A stretch of 64,000 nt of DNA. Origin: Toxotes chatareus. Taxonomy: Eukaryota; Chordata; Actinopteri; Toxotidae. The stretch covers positions 1-64,000 of the forward strand of contig JAFBJY010000268.1 of NCBI GenBank assembly GCA_016801885.1. Direction: 5' to 3'. Of the stretch, positions 32,804-44,385 are shown one piece after another (the stretch's first letter is position 1; each line of letters begins with the position of its first letter). The position numbers and the translations under genes were made by a program. Under the pieces are notes generated by a model. The model was not told where the DNA came from and did no database searches. It worked only from the letters and a program-made list of their open reading frames with translations.

Positions 32804-35540
32804 GGGGCCCCAAAAACCCTTTTTAAAAAAAAACCCTTCCCAAAAAAGGTTGGAAAACCGGGGGGGGTTTTTCCCCAAACCCCCCCCCCCCCCGGGGGGG
32901 AAAAAAAAAAAGGGGTTTTTTTTCCCAAAAAGGGGGGGTTTTTTTTTTTGGGGCCGGTGGTTAAAAAATTTTTAAACCCCTTTTTAAACCAAAAAATTTT
33001 TTTGGGGGGCCCCCCAAATTTCCCCCCAAAAAACCCAAATTTTTTAAAAAAAAGGGGGAAAAAAGGGGGGGAAACCCGGGCCCCAAAATTATAAGGGCCC
33101 AGAAAAAAAAAAAACCCCAATTTTTTTTTTTTTTTAAAAATTTGGTTTTTTTCGGCCCCTTTTTTAAAAAAAAAAATTTTGGGGCCCCCGGGGGGAAAAA
33201 AAACCCGGGGGGTTTCCGGGGGTCCCTTTAAACCCAAAAGGGGTTTTCCCGGGGGGGGGGAAAAAAGGGAAGGAAGGGGGGGTTTTTTTGGCCTTTTAAG
33301 AAAAAAAATTTAAAAGGGGGCCCCCGGGGGGCCCCTTTAAAAAAATTTTTCCAAAAAATTTTTTTGAAATTTTAAAATTTTTTTTTTTCCCCCCCCCCGG
33401 GGGAAATTTAAAATTTGGGGCCCCGGGGGTTTTTTAATTTTAAAAAAAACCCCCTTTAAAAAAAAAAAGGGGGGGGTTTTTTTCCTATTTAACCCCGGGG
33501 GTTTTTTTCCCCCAAAAAAAAAAAATTTAAAAAAATTTTTTTTAAAAAAAATTGGGGGGCCTTTTTCCCTTCTAATTTTTGGGGGGGAAAAGGGCCCCAA
33601 ATTTTTTTTTTTTTAAAGGGGAAAAAATTTTTTCCCGGGAAACCCTTGGGTTTTTTTTTTTGGGGGGGGTTTTAAAAGGGGCCCTTTTTTTTAAAAAAAA
33701 GGGGGGTTTTTAAAAAGGGGGGGGCCCCCCCCCCCCAAAAAAATTGAAGGGGGTTGGGGAAAAACCCCCAAATTTTTCAGTTTTTTAAAAATTTTGGGGG
33801 TTTTTTAAATTTTACCAAAAGGTTTTTTTCTTTTGGGAGACCCCCTTTGGGGGGAAAAAATTTGGGCCAACTTTTTTTTGGGGGAAAAATAAATTTTAAA
33901 ACCCCCTTTTTTTTTTTTTTTTAAAAAAAAAAGGGTTTTTTTTAAAAAAATTTTTTTGGTTTTTTTTAAAAGGGGGGGGTTTTTTTTTTTTTTAAAAAAT
34001 TAAATTTTTTTGGGGGGGCCCCAAAAAAATTTTTTAAAAACCCCCTTAAAAAAAATTTTAAATTTTTTAAAATTTTTAAAAATTTTATTTTTTTGGAAAA
34101 AAAAAAAAAAAAGCCTTTTTTTGGGGGGGGGAAATTTTTTTTAAAAAAATTAAAAAAAAAAAAAACCCGGGGTTTTAAAATTTAAAAAAAAAAAAAAAAA
34201 AAAAAGGGGGGGGAAAAAAAAACCCTTTTTTAAAAACCCCCCCCTTCCCTTCCCCCCCCCTTTAAAAAAAAACCCCCCCCTTTTTTGTTTTTTTTCCCAA
34301 AAAAAAATTTTTTTTTTCCAAAAAACCCCCAACCCCCCCCCCCAAACCTTAACCTAAACCCCCCCCCCCCCTTTTTTTTTTTTTTCCGGGACCGGGGGGG
34401 GAAAAAACCCCCCCCCTTTTAAAATTCCCTAACCCCCCCCCCCCTTTCGGGGCCCCCCTTTTCCCCCTTTTTCCCCCAGGGGGGGGGGGGGGGGTTTGGG
34501 GGGGCCCCCCCCCCCCCAAAAAAAAAAGGGGGTCCCCGGGGGGAAAAAAAAAAAACCCCCCCCCTTTTTTGGGGGGTTTTCCCAAAAAAACCCCCCCGGG
34601 GCCCCTTTTTAAAAGGGGGGCCCCCGGGGGGGGGGGGAAAAAAAACCCCCAACCCCCCCTTTTTTTTTTAAAAAAAAACCCCAAAAAAAACCCCCCCCCC
34701 CGGGGGTTCCCGGGGGCCAGGGGGGCCCCCGGCCCCGGGGTTTTTTAAACCCCCCCCCCCCCCAAAAAAAAAATTTTTCCCGGGGGGGGGGTTTTTTGGG
34801 GGGGGGCCCCCCCCCCCCAAAAATTTTTTTTTTTCCCCCCCCTTTCCCCCCCTTTTTTTTAAAAAGGGCCGGTTTTTTTTTTAAAAACCCCCCCAAATTT
34901 TAAAATTTTAAGGGGTTTTTTTTGGGGGTTTTTTAAAAACCCAACCCCCCCAAAAAATTTTTAAAAACCCCCCTTTTCCCAAAAAAAAAAGGGGGGAAAC
35001 AAAAATTTTTTTAAAAAAATTTTTTTCCCCCCCTTTTTAAAAAAAAAATTTTTTTTCCCCAAAAAAAATCAAAAAAAAAAAAATTTTTTTAAAAAAATTT
35101 TTTTTAAAAACCCCTCCCCATTAAAAAAAAACCTTTAAAAAAAAAAAATTTTTTCCCCTTTTTAAAAATTTTTTGGGCCCCCCAAAAAAAAATTTTCCCC
35201 CCCCCAAAAACCCCCCCTTTTTTTCCCCGGGGGGGGCCCCCCCCCTTTTTTTTCCCCCCCCGGAAAAAATTTTCCCCCAAAAGGAAATTTTTAGGGTTTT
35301 TAAAAAAAATTTTTTTTCCCCCCAAAAATTTCCCCTTTTTTTTTTTGGGGGGGGGGCCTTTTTAAAAAAAAAAGGGGGGGGGGGTTTTTTTGGGGGGAAG
35401 GGGCCGGGGGAAAAAGGGAAAAAGGGTTTTTTTTAAAAAAAATTTGGGAAAAAATTTTGGGGGAAAAAAGGAAAAAAGAAAGAAAAATTTTTTTAAAAAG
35501 GGGGAAATTTGGAAAAAATTTTTTTTAAAAAAAAAAGGCC

Positions 35541-35572
<32 letters not shown>

Positions 35573-36804
35573 GGGGGTTTTTTTTTCCCCCTTTTTTTTT
35601 TTTTTTTTTTTTCCCCCCTTTTTTGGGGGGTTTTTTTTTTGGGGGCCCCTTTTTAGGGGTTAAAAGGGGTTTTTTTCCCCCGGGGGCCCTTTTTTGGATT
35701 TTTGGGGTTTTTTGGGGTTTTAAAAAAAATTTCCCAACCCCCTTTGGTTTTAAAAAAATTTTTTAAAAAAATTTTTTTAAAAAATTTTGGGGGCTTTTTT
35801 TTGGGTTTTTTTGGGAAAAAAAAAATTTTTAACCCCCAAAAAAGGGAAAAACCCTTTTTCCCCAAAAACCAAAAAAAAAAAAAGGGGGGGGGAAACCCCC
35901 GGTTAATTTAAAAAAGGGGGGGAAAAGGGGGCCGGGGGGCCCCCCGGGGGGGGGGCCCCCCAAAAACCCCTTTTTTTTTCCAAAGGGGGGGGGGTTTTTT
36001 TTCCCCCCAAAAACCCCCCGGGGAAAAATTTTTTTAAAAAAGGGGTTTTTAAAAAAAAAATTTCCCCAACCCCCCCAAAAGGGGGGGGAAAAAAAAAATT
36101 TTTTTAAAAAAAAGGTTTTTTTCCTTGAAAGGGGGGGCCCCAAAAAAAAGGGTTTCCTTTTTTTTTTCCCCCCGGGAAATTTAAAAAAAAAGGGGGTTTT
36201 TTTTTTTGGGGGCCCAAAAAATAAACCCCCCCTTTTTTTTTTGGGAAAAAAAAAACCCCAAAAAAAGGGGGGGAAAGGGGGGGGGAAAAAATTTTAAAAA
36301 AAAAATTTTTAAAAAAAAAATTTTTTTTTTTTTTGGGGGGGTTTTTTTTTTTTTTAAAATTTTTTTTTTTTTGGGGCCCTTTTTAAAAAAAAAAATTTTG
36401 GGGGGGAATTTTTTTGGGGGGGAAAAAAAAACCCCCAAACTTTCCCCCAAAAAATTTTGGGGGGTTTTTCCCCTTTTTTTTTTCCCCTTTTTTTCCCCCC
36501 CTTTTTTTTTTTTTTCCCCCCCCTTTTTTCTTCCTTCCCCCCCCCCCCCCCCCCTTTTTCCTTTTTTTCCCCCTTTTTTCCCCCCCCAAACCCTTTTTTT
36601 CCTTTTTTTCCCCTTTTTTCCCCCCCCCCCAAAAACCCCCCCCCCCTTTTTTCCCACCCCCCTTACCCCCCCCCCCCCCCCCCCCCCCCCCCCTTTTTCC
36701 CCCCCCCCAACCCAAAAAATTTCTTTTTTTTTTTTCCCCCCCCCTTTTTTCCCCAAAAAAACCCCCCCCAAAAATTTTTTAAAAAATTTTAAAAAAAGGG
36801 GGGA

Positions 36805-36844
<40 letters not shown>

Positions 36845-37004
36845 CCCACCCAAAAAAAAAAAAAAAAAATTTTTAAAAAAAATTTTTTATAAAAAAAAAA
36901 AAAAAATTTTTTTTGGGGGGGGAAAAAATTTTTAAAAAAAAAAATTTTTTTTTAAAAAAAAAATTTTTTGATTTTTTTCCCTTTTTTTTTTAAATTTTTT
37001 TAAA

Positions 37005-37035
<31 letters not shown>

Positions 37036-37582
37036 GAATTTTTTTTTTTCCCCCCCCAAAGAAAAAAAGGGGCCCTTTTGGGAAAATTTTTTTTAAAAAA
37101 AAAAATTTATATATATATATATAAAAAAAAATAAAAACAAAAAAAAAAAACCCCAAAAAAAAAAAAAGGGGAAAAAAAAAAAAAAAAAAAAGGGGGGGAA
37201 ACCCCCCCAAGGAAAAAAAATTTTTTTTAAATTTTTTAACCCCAAACCCTTCTTTTCCCCCTTTTTCCCCTTTTCCCCCCCCCCCCCCCCCCCTTTTTCC
37301 CCCCCTTTCCCCCTGTTTCCCCCCCCCCCCCCCCCCCCCCCAAAAAAAACCCCCCCCCCCCCCTTTTCCCTTTCCCCCCCCTTTTTTAAAAACCCCCCCC
37401 CCCCTTTTTTCCCCCCCCCAAAAGGGGCCCCCCTTTTTTCCCCCCAAAAACCCACACACCCACACCCCCCCTTTTTTTCCCCTTTTTAAAAACCAAAAAA
37501 AAATTTTTTAAAAAAACCCCCCCCAAATTCCCCCCCCTTTTAAAAAAAATTTTCCCCCCGGGAAACAAAAAACCCTTTTCCC
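32804..37582. repeat. R1', second copy of R1
   Basis: Direct copy of 21160-25938. Its last base abuts the first base of R2 with no spacer. Confidence 0.85.
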
Positions 37583-39488
37583 TCCCTTTTCCCCCTTTGG
37601 CCCAAAAACCCAAATTTTTAAAACCCCACCAAAAGGGAAAAAAAAATCCCCCCCACAAAAAAAATTTTTTTCCCCAAAAAATTTTTCCCCCCCCAAAAAA
37701 AAAAAAAGGGGTTTTTTTTTTTTAAAAAAAAAATTTTAAAGGAAGGGAAAATTTTGGGGGGGGGGGGGCCCCCCCTTTTTTAAAAACCCCCGGTTTTTTT
37801 TTTCCCCCCTTTTTTTTAAAAAAAAACCCCTTTTCCCCCCCCCCCAAAAAAAAGGGGGGTTTTTACCCCCCCCTTTTTTTTTTTGCCTTCCCATTTTTTT
37901 TCTTTTAAAAAAAAAACCGGGGAAAAAAAAAAAAGGGAAAAAAAAAGGAAAAACCCCCCAAAAAAAAAAAAAAAAAAAAAAGGGGTTTTTCCCCCTTTTT
38001 TTTTTTTTTTTTTCCTTTTTTTTTCCCCCCCCCAAAAACCCCCCCCCAACCGGGGGTTTTTTCCCCCCCCAAAAAAAAAATTTTTTTTTTTTTTGGAAAA
38101 ACCCCTTTTTCCAAAAAAAAACCAAAAAAAAATTTTTTCCCCAGGCCCCCCCCCCCCCCGGCCCCCTTTTTAATTTTTAAAAAAAAAACCCCCCCCCCAA
38201 AAAAAAAAAACCTTTTCCTTTTTAAAATTTTGGGTTTTTTTTTGAAGTGAATGGGTGGGGGGGGTTTTTTTTTAAAAAAAATTTTAAAAAAAAAAAAAAA
38301 TTTTAAAAAAAGGGGGTTTTAAAAAAAAAAAAAAAACCAAAAAAAATAAAATTTTTTTTTTTAAAAAAAAATAAAACCCCAAAAAATTTTGTTTTTAAAT
38401 TTTAAAAATTTTTTTTTTTTGGGGGAAAAAAAAAAAAAATTTAAAAAAAAAAAAATTTTTTTTTTTTTTTAAAACCCCGCCCTTTTTGTTTTTTTTTTTA
38501 AAATTTTGAAATCTTGCCTGTTTTTTTTGACCCTCCCCCCCCCCTTTTTTTTGCTTCTCCCTCAGGAAAATGGTACCCCAAAAAACCCCCCCCAAAACCC
38601 CAAAAAATTTTTAAAACCCCCCCAAAAAAAAAAAAAAAAAACCCCCCAAAAAATTTTTTTTTAAAATTTTTTTTAATTTTTTTTTCCCCCTTTTTTTTTT
38701 TTTTAAAAAAAAAATTTTTAAAAATTTTAAAAAAATTTTTGGGGGTTTTTTTGGGGTTTTTTTTTTTAAAATTTTTTTTTTTTTTTTTTTTTAAAATTTT
38801 TTTTTGGTTTTTTTAAAAAAAAAAAAAATCCCTTTTAAAAATTTTTTTTTAAAATTTTTCCTTTTAAATTTTTTCACGGAAAAAAGGAAAAAGGGGGGGG
38901 AAAAATTTTTTAAAAAACCAAAAATAACCCCCCCCCCCAAAAAAAAGGGGTTTTTTTTAAAGTCCCTTTTTTTAAAAAAAAGGAAAACCCAAAAAAAAAA
39001 AAAACCCCAAAACCCAAAAGGGGAAAAAAAAAAAAATTTTAAATTTAAATTTTTTGGGGGAAAAAAAAAAAAAAAAAAAGGGAAAAGGGGGGTAAAAAAA
39101 AAAAAAAAAAGGAAAAAAAGGGGAAAATTTTTTTTTCCCAAAAAAAAAAAAAATTTTTAAAAAAAATTTAAATTGGGAAAATTTTTTTTTTTTAAATTTT
39201 TAAATTTAAAAACAAACCCCTTTTTTTTTTAAAAAAAAAAAAAAAAAAAAATTTAAAAAAAATGCCTTTCCCCCCCCCAAAAAAAAAAAAATTTTTTTTA
39301 AAAAAAACTTTTTTTTTAAAAAAAAAAAAAAATTTTTTTTAAAATTTTTAAAAAATTGAAAAATGATACAACCTTAACCACAGCTCATCCTTTCCCCTAG
39401 CATTTTTGGGGGGTTTTTAAAGGGGGAAAAAAAAATTTCCCCCCCCCCAAAAAAAATTTTTTTTTTTTTTTTTAAAAAAAAACCCCCC

Positions 39489-39523
<35 letters not shown>

Positions 39524-42500
39524 GGGGGGGGGGTTTCTTTCCCAAAAATTTCCCCCCCAAAAAAAAAATTTTCCCCCCTTTAAAAAAAAAAAAATTAAAA
39601 ACCCCTAAAAATTTTTTTTAAAAAAAAAACCCCCCCAAAAAAAAAAAATTTCCCCGGGGTTTTTTTAAAAAATTTTTTTTAAAAAAATTTTTTTTCCTTA
39701 AAAATTTTAAAAAATTTTTTTTTTTTTGGGTTTTTAAAAGGGGGGCCCCTTTAAAAAAATTTGGTCTTTTTTTTTTTTAAAAAAAAATTTTTGGGGAAAA
39801 ATTTTTAAAAAAAAAATTGAATTAAAAACCCCCTTTTTTTTTTTTAAATTTAAATTTGGAAAAAATTTTTAAAAAGGGAAAAAATGTTTTTTGGGGGGGC
39901 CCCCCAAAAAAAAGGGGGGGGTTTTTTTTTTAAAAAATTTTTTCCCGAAATTTTTTTTAAAATCCCGGGGGAAAAAACCAAAATTTTGGGAAAAAAATTT
40001 GAAGTTTTTTTTTAAAAAAAAGGGTTTTTTTTTTTTTTAAAAAAAAGTTTTTTTTTTTTTTCAATAAATTTTTTTTTTTTAAAAAACTTGGGGAAAGGGG
40101 TTAATTTTTTTTGGGGGGGGGAAACCCCTTTTTTAAAAAAAAATTTTTTGGTTTGAATTTTTTGTTTTTTTAAAATTTTTCCCCCCCAAAAAAAAAAAAC
40201 CCCCCCTTTTCCCCCCCTTTTAAAAAACCCCCCTTTTTAAAAAAACAAAATTTAAATTTTTAAAAAAAAAAGGGGGGGTTTTCAAAAAAAAAAAAAGGGG
40301 GGCAAAAAAAAAAAAAAATTTTTTTAAAAAAAAAGGGCCCCCCCCCGGGGGGGGGGAAAAAAAAAAAAAAAGGGGGGGTAAAAAAACCTTTTAAAAAAAA
40401 AATAAAAAACGAAATTCAGGAATTTTGGGGGTTTTTTAAAAAGGGAAAAAAAGGCGGGAAAAAAACCCCCCACCCAAAAAAAATTTTTTCCCCCCCCCTT
40501 AAAAACCCCCCCCCCGGGGGGGGTTTTTTTTTAAAAAAGGGGGTTTTTTTCCCCCCCCGGGGGGAAAGACCAACCCTTTTTTTTTTTTTAAAACCCCAAA
40601 AAATTTTTGGTTTTTTTTAAAAAAATTTTTTTTTTAAAAAAAATTTTTTTTTTTTTTCCGGGAAAAAAAAAAAGGGTTTAAAATTTTGGGTTTTTTTTTT
40701 TGGGGGGTTTTTTTAAAAAAAAAATTTTTTAAAAAGGGGGGGGTTTTAAATTTTTTAAAAAAAAATTTTTTTTCCCCTTTTTTTTTTCCCCCTTTTTTTT
40801 TTTTTTTTTTCCCTTTTTTTTTAAAAAAAAATTTTTTTTTTGGGGGAAAAATTTTTTTTTTTTTTTTTTTTTTCTTTTTTTTTTGTTTTTTTTTAAATTT
40901 TTTTTTTTTTTAAAAAAAATCAAAATTTTCCCTTTTTTTTCATTTTTTTAATTTTTTTTTAAAAAACCCCTTTTTTTTTTTAAAAATTTTTTTTTAATTT
41001 TTTTTTAAAAAAAATTTAAAAAAAAGGGTTAAAAAATTTTTAAAAAAAACATTAAAAGGGATAAGGAAAAAAGAAAAAAAAATTTTTTTTCCCTTTTTCC
41101 CAAAAGGTTTTTTAAAAAATTTTAAATTTTTTGGGCCAAAAAATTTTTTTTTAAAAAAAAACCCTTTTTGGGGAAAAAAAAAAAAAAAACCCCCCCCAAA
41201 AAAATTTTAAAAATTTGGGGAAAAAAAAGGGGGGGCCCCCCGGGGGGGCCCCCCCCCCCCCCCTTGGGGAAAACCCCCCCCGGGGGGGGGGGGGCCCCCC
41301 AAATTTTTTTCCCCCCCCCCCCCCCCCCGGGGGGGCCCCCCCCTCCGGGGGGGGCCCCCCCGGGGGCCCCCCAAACCCCCCAAAAACCCCCCCAAAAATT
41401 TTAAAACCCCCCCCCTTTTGGGGGTAGGGCCCCGGGGGGGTTTGGGCCCCTTTTTGGGCCCCCCCCCCCATGACCCCCCGGGGGGGGTTTTTGGGGGGGG
41501 AAAAAAAGGGGGTTTTCCCCCCCCCCCCCCCGGGCCCCCTTTTCCCCCGGGGGGCCCTTTTCCCCCCCCCCTTTTTTTTAAAAAAACCCGGGGGAAAACC
41601 CCTTTTGGGAAAAACCCCCCCCAAAGGGGCCCCCCCTTTTTTTTTTTGGCCCGGGGGGCCCTTTTTTAAAAAAAAAACCCCCCCCGGCCCTGGCCCCTTT
41701 TTCCAAAAACCCCCTAAAATTTTAAAAAAAAGGGGGGGGGGGGTTTCCCCCCCAAAAAAAAATTTTTTTAAAAACCCAAAAAAAAAAGGGGGGGGGGCCC
41801 CCGGGCCCCCCCTCCCGGCCCCCCCAAGGCCCGGGGGGGAACCTTTCCCGCCCCAAACCCTTTTTCCCCCCCCCCCCCCAACCCCCCCGGGGGGGGGCCC
41901 CCCCCCCCATTTATTTTTTTTAAAAAACCCCCAAAAAAACCCCCCCCCTTTCCCAAAAAGGGGGGGGCCAAACCCCCCCCGGGGAAAAAAACCCCCCCCT
42001 TTTTTTTAAAGGGGGGGGAAAATCCCCTGGGGGGCCCCCCCCCCTTAAAAAACCCGGGGGCCCCCCAAAACCCCCCCCCCCGCCCTTTTCCCCCCCAAAC
42101 CTTTGGGGGAAAAAAGGGAAAATTTTTTTTTTAAACCCCGGGGGTTTAAAACCCCCCTCCCGGGGCCCCCCAAAAAACCCCCAACCCCCCTTTTTTGGAA
42201 TTAACACCCCCCAAAAAAAAGGGGGCCCCCAAAACCCCCCCCCGGGCCCCCCCCCCCCCAAAAATTTTTTGGCCCCCCCCTCCCCCCCGGCCGGGGGGGT
42301 TTTTTCCCCGGGGCCCCCGGGCCCCCCCCGGGTTTTTTTAACCGGCCCCCCGGCCCCCGGGCCCCGGGGTTTTCCCGGGGGGCCCCCGGGGGGGCCCCCC
42401 AAAAAAAAAATTTTTTTTAAAACCCCCCCTTTTTTTCCCCCGGGCCCCCCCGGGGGGGGGGGCCCCAAACCCTTTTTTAAAAAAAGGGGCCCCAAAACCC

Positions 42501-43276
42501 TTGGGGGGTTTTTTCCCCCCCTTTCCCCCCCCCCAAAAATTAAAGGGGGGCCCCCCTTTTTTAAAAGGGGAAAACCCCCCCCTCCTTTGGGGGGGTTTTT
42601 CCGGCCCCCCCCCCCCCAAAAATTTTTTTTTCCCCCCCAAAAACCCCCCCCAAAAAAACCCTTAAAGGCCCCAAAAAACCCTTTACCCCCCCCCCGGGGG
42701 CCCCCCTTTTTTTTTGGAACCCCAAGGGGTTTTTGGGGGGGGGAAAAAAGGGGGAAACCCCAAAAAAAAACCCCCCCCCGGGGGGGGGGGGGTTTTTTCC
42801 CCCCCAACCCCCCGGGGGCCCCCCCTTTTGGCCCCCAAAAAGGCAGGGCCCCCCGGGGAAAACCCCCCCCCCCCCCAAAAAAAAATTTTTTTTCCCCAAA
42901 GGGGGGCCCCCCCCCGGGGGGGGGGGGGGGGCCCCCCCCCTTTTTAAAAAACCCCCCCCCTTTTCCGGGGGGGAAAAAAAACCCCCCCCCCGGGGGGAAA
43001 AGGGGGGCCCCCCCTTTTCAAGGGGTTTTTTGGGGGGGGGGGGGCCCCCCCCCCGGGCCCCCAAAAAACCCCCCCCTTTTTTTTTCCCCCCCCCCTTTTT
43101 TTGGGGGGGCCCCAAAAAAAGGGGGGGGCCCCCTTTTTTAAAAACCCCCCTTTTTTCCCCCCCCCGGGGGGGGGTTTTTTTTTTTCCCCGGGGGGCCCCC
43201 CCCCCCAAAAGGGGGCCCCCCCCCCTTGGGGGCCCGGGGGCCTTCCCGGGGGGCAATTTTTTTTTTTTAAAGGGGA
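37583..43276. repeat. R2, first copy (5,694 bases)
   Basis: Direct copy of 49018-54711, offset 11,435. Contains a very GC-rich zone at 41.2-43.3 kb and two islets of ordinary complexity near 38505-38582 and 39352-39402. Confidence 0.85.
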
Positions 43277-44353
43277 AACCTTTTTTAAAATTTTTCCCCC
43301 CTTTTTTTTTGGGGGGGGCCCCCCTTTTCCCCGGAAAACCCCAAACCCCCCCCCAAATTTTTAAAAATTTTAAAAAAAATTTTTTTTTCCCCCCGGGGTT
43401 TTTTTGGTTTTTTTTTTTAAAAAAGGGTTTTGGGGAAAATTTTTTTGCTTCCCAAAAAAAATTTTTTTTAAAATTTTCCCGCCCTTTTTTTCCTTTTTTT
43501 TAAAAAAACATTAAAAAAAAGGAAAAAAAAAAAATTTTAAAAAAAATTAAAACCCAAAATTTTAAAAAAAATTTTTCCCCAAAAAAAAAATTTTTCCCCT
43601 TTTTTTTAAAAAAAAATTTTCAGGTTTTGGGTTTCTTTTTTTTAAAATTTTAAAAAAAAAAAAATTTTTTCCCCCCAAAATTTTTGCCCAAAGGCCAAAA
43701 TTTAAAAAATTTTCCCCCCTTTTTAAAAGGGGAAAAAAAAATTTTTTGAAATTGGGGAAATTTTGGCTTTAAAAAAAATTTTTTTTAATTTTTTTTAAAT
43801 TTTTTCCCCGGGGGTTTTTTTTCTGGGGGAAAATTTTGCCGGTTAAAGGGGGGTTTTTTTAAAAGGGAAATTTTTAAAAAAAAAGGGTTTTACTTTTTGG
43901 AAAAAACCCCCCTTTTCCCCCCTTTTTTGGGGTTTAATTTTTTTGGGGGGGTTTAAACCGGGAAAAGGGGTTTTTTTTTTTAAAAAAAATTTTTTTGCCC
44001 CTTAAAATTTTTTTTTTTTTTTTTAAAAAAAAACCCCCCCCCTTTTTTTTTTTTTTGGGGGAAAAAAAGGAAAAGGGGAAAAACCCTTTTTGGGGTTTAA
44101 AAAAATTTTCCCCCCCTTTGCCCTTTTTTTTTTTTTAAAATTTTCAAACCCCCCCAAAAAACCTTTTTTTCCCTTTTTTTGGGAAATTTTTTTTTTTCCC
44201 TTTTTTAAAAAAAAAATTTTTTTTTAAAAAACCTTTTACCCAAAAGGGGGAAACCTTTTTTAACCCAAAAAAAAAAAAAATTTTTTTAAATTTTAAAAAA
44301 TTAATAAATTTTTATTAAAAAATCAAAAAAAAAGGGAATTTTTAAAAAACCCC

Positions 44354-44385
<32 letters not shown>

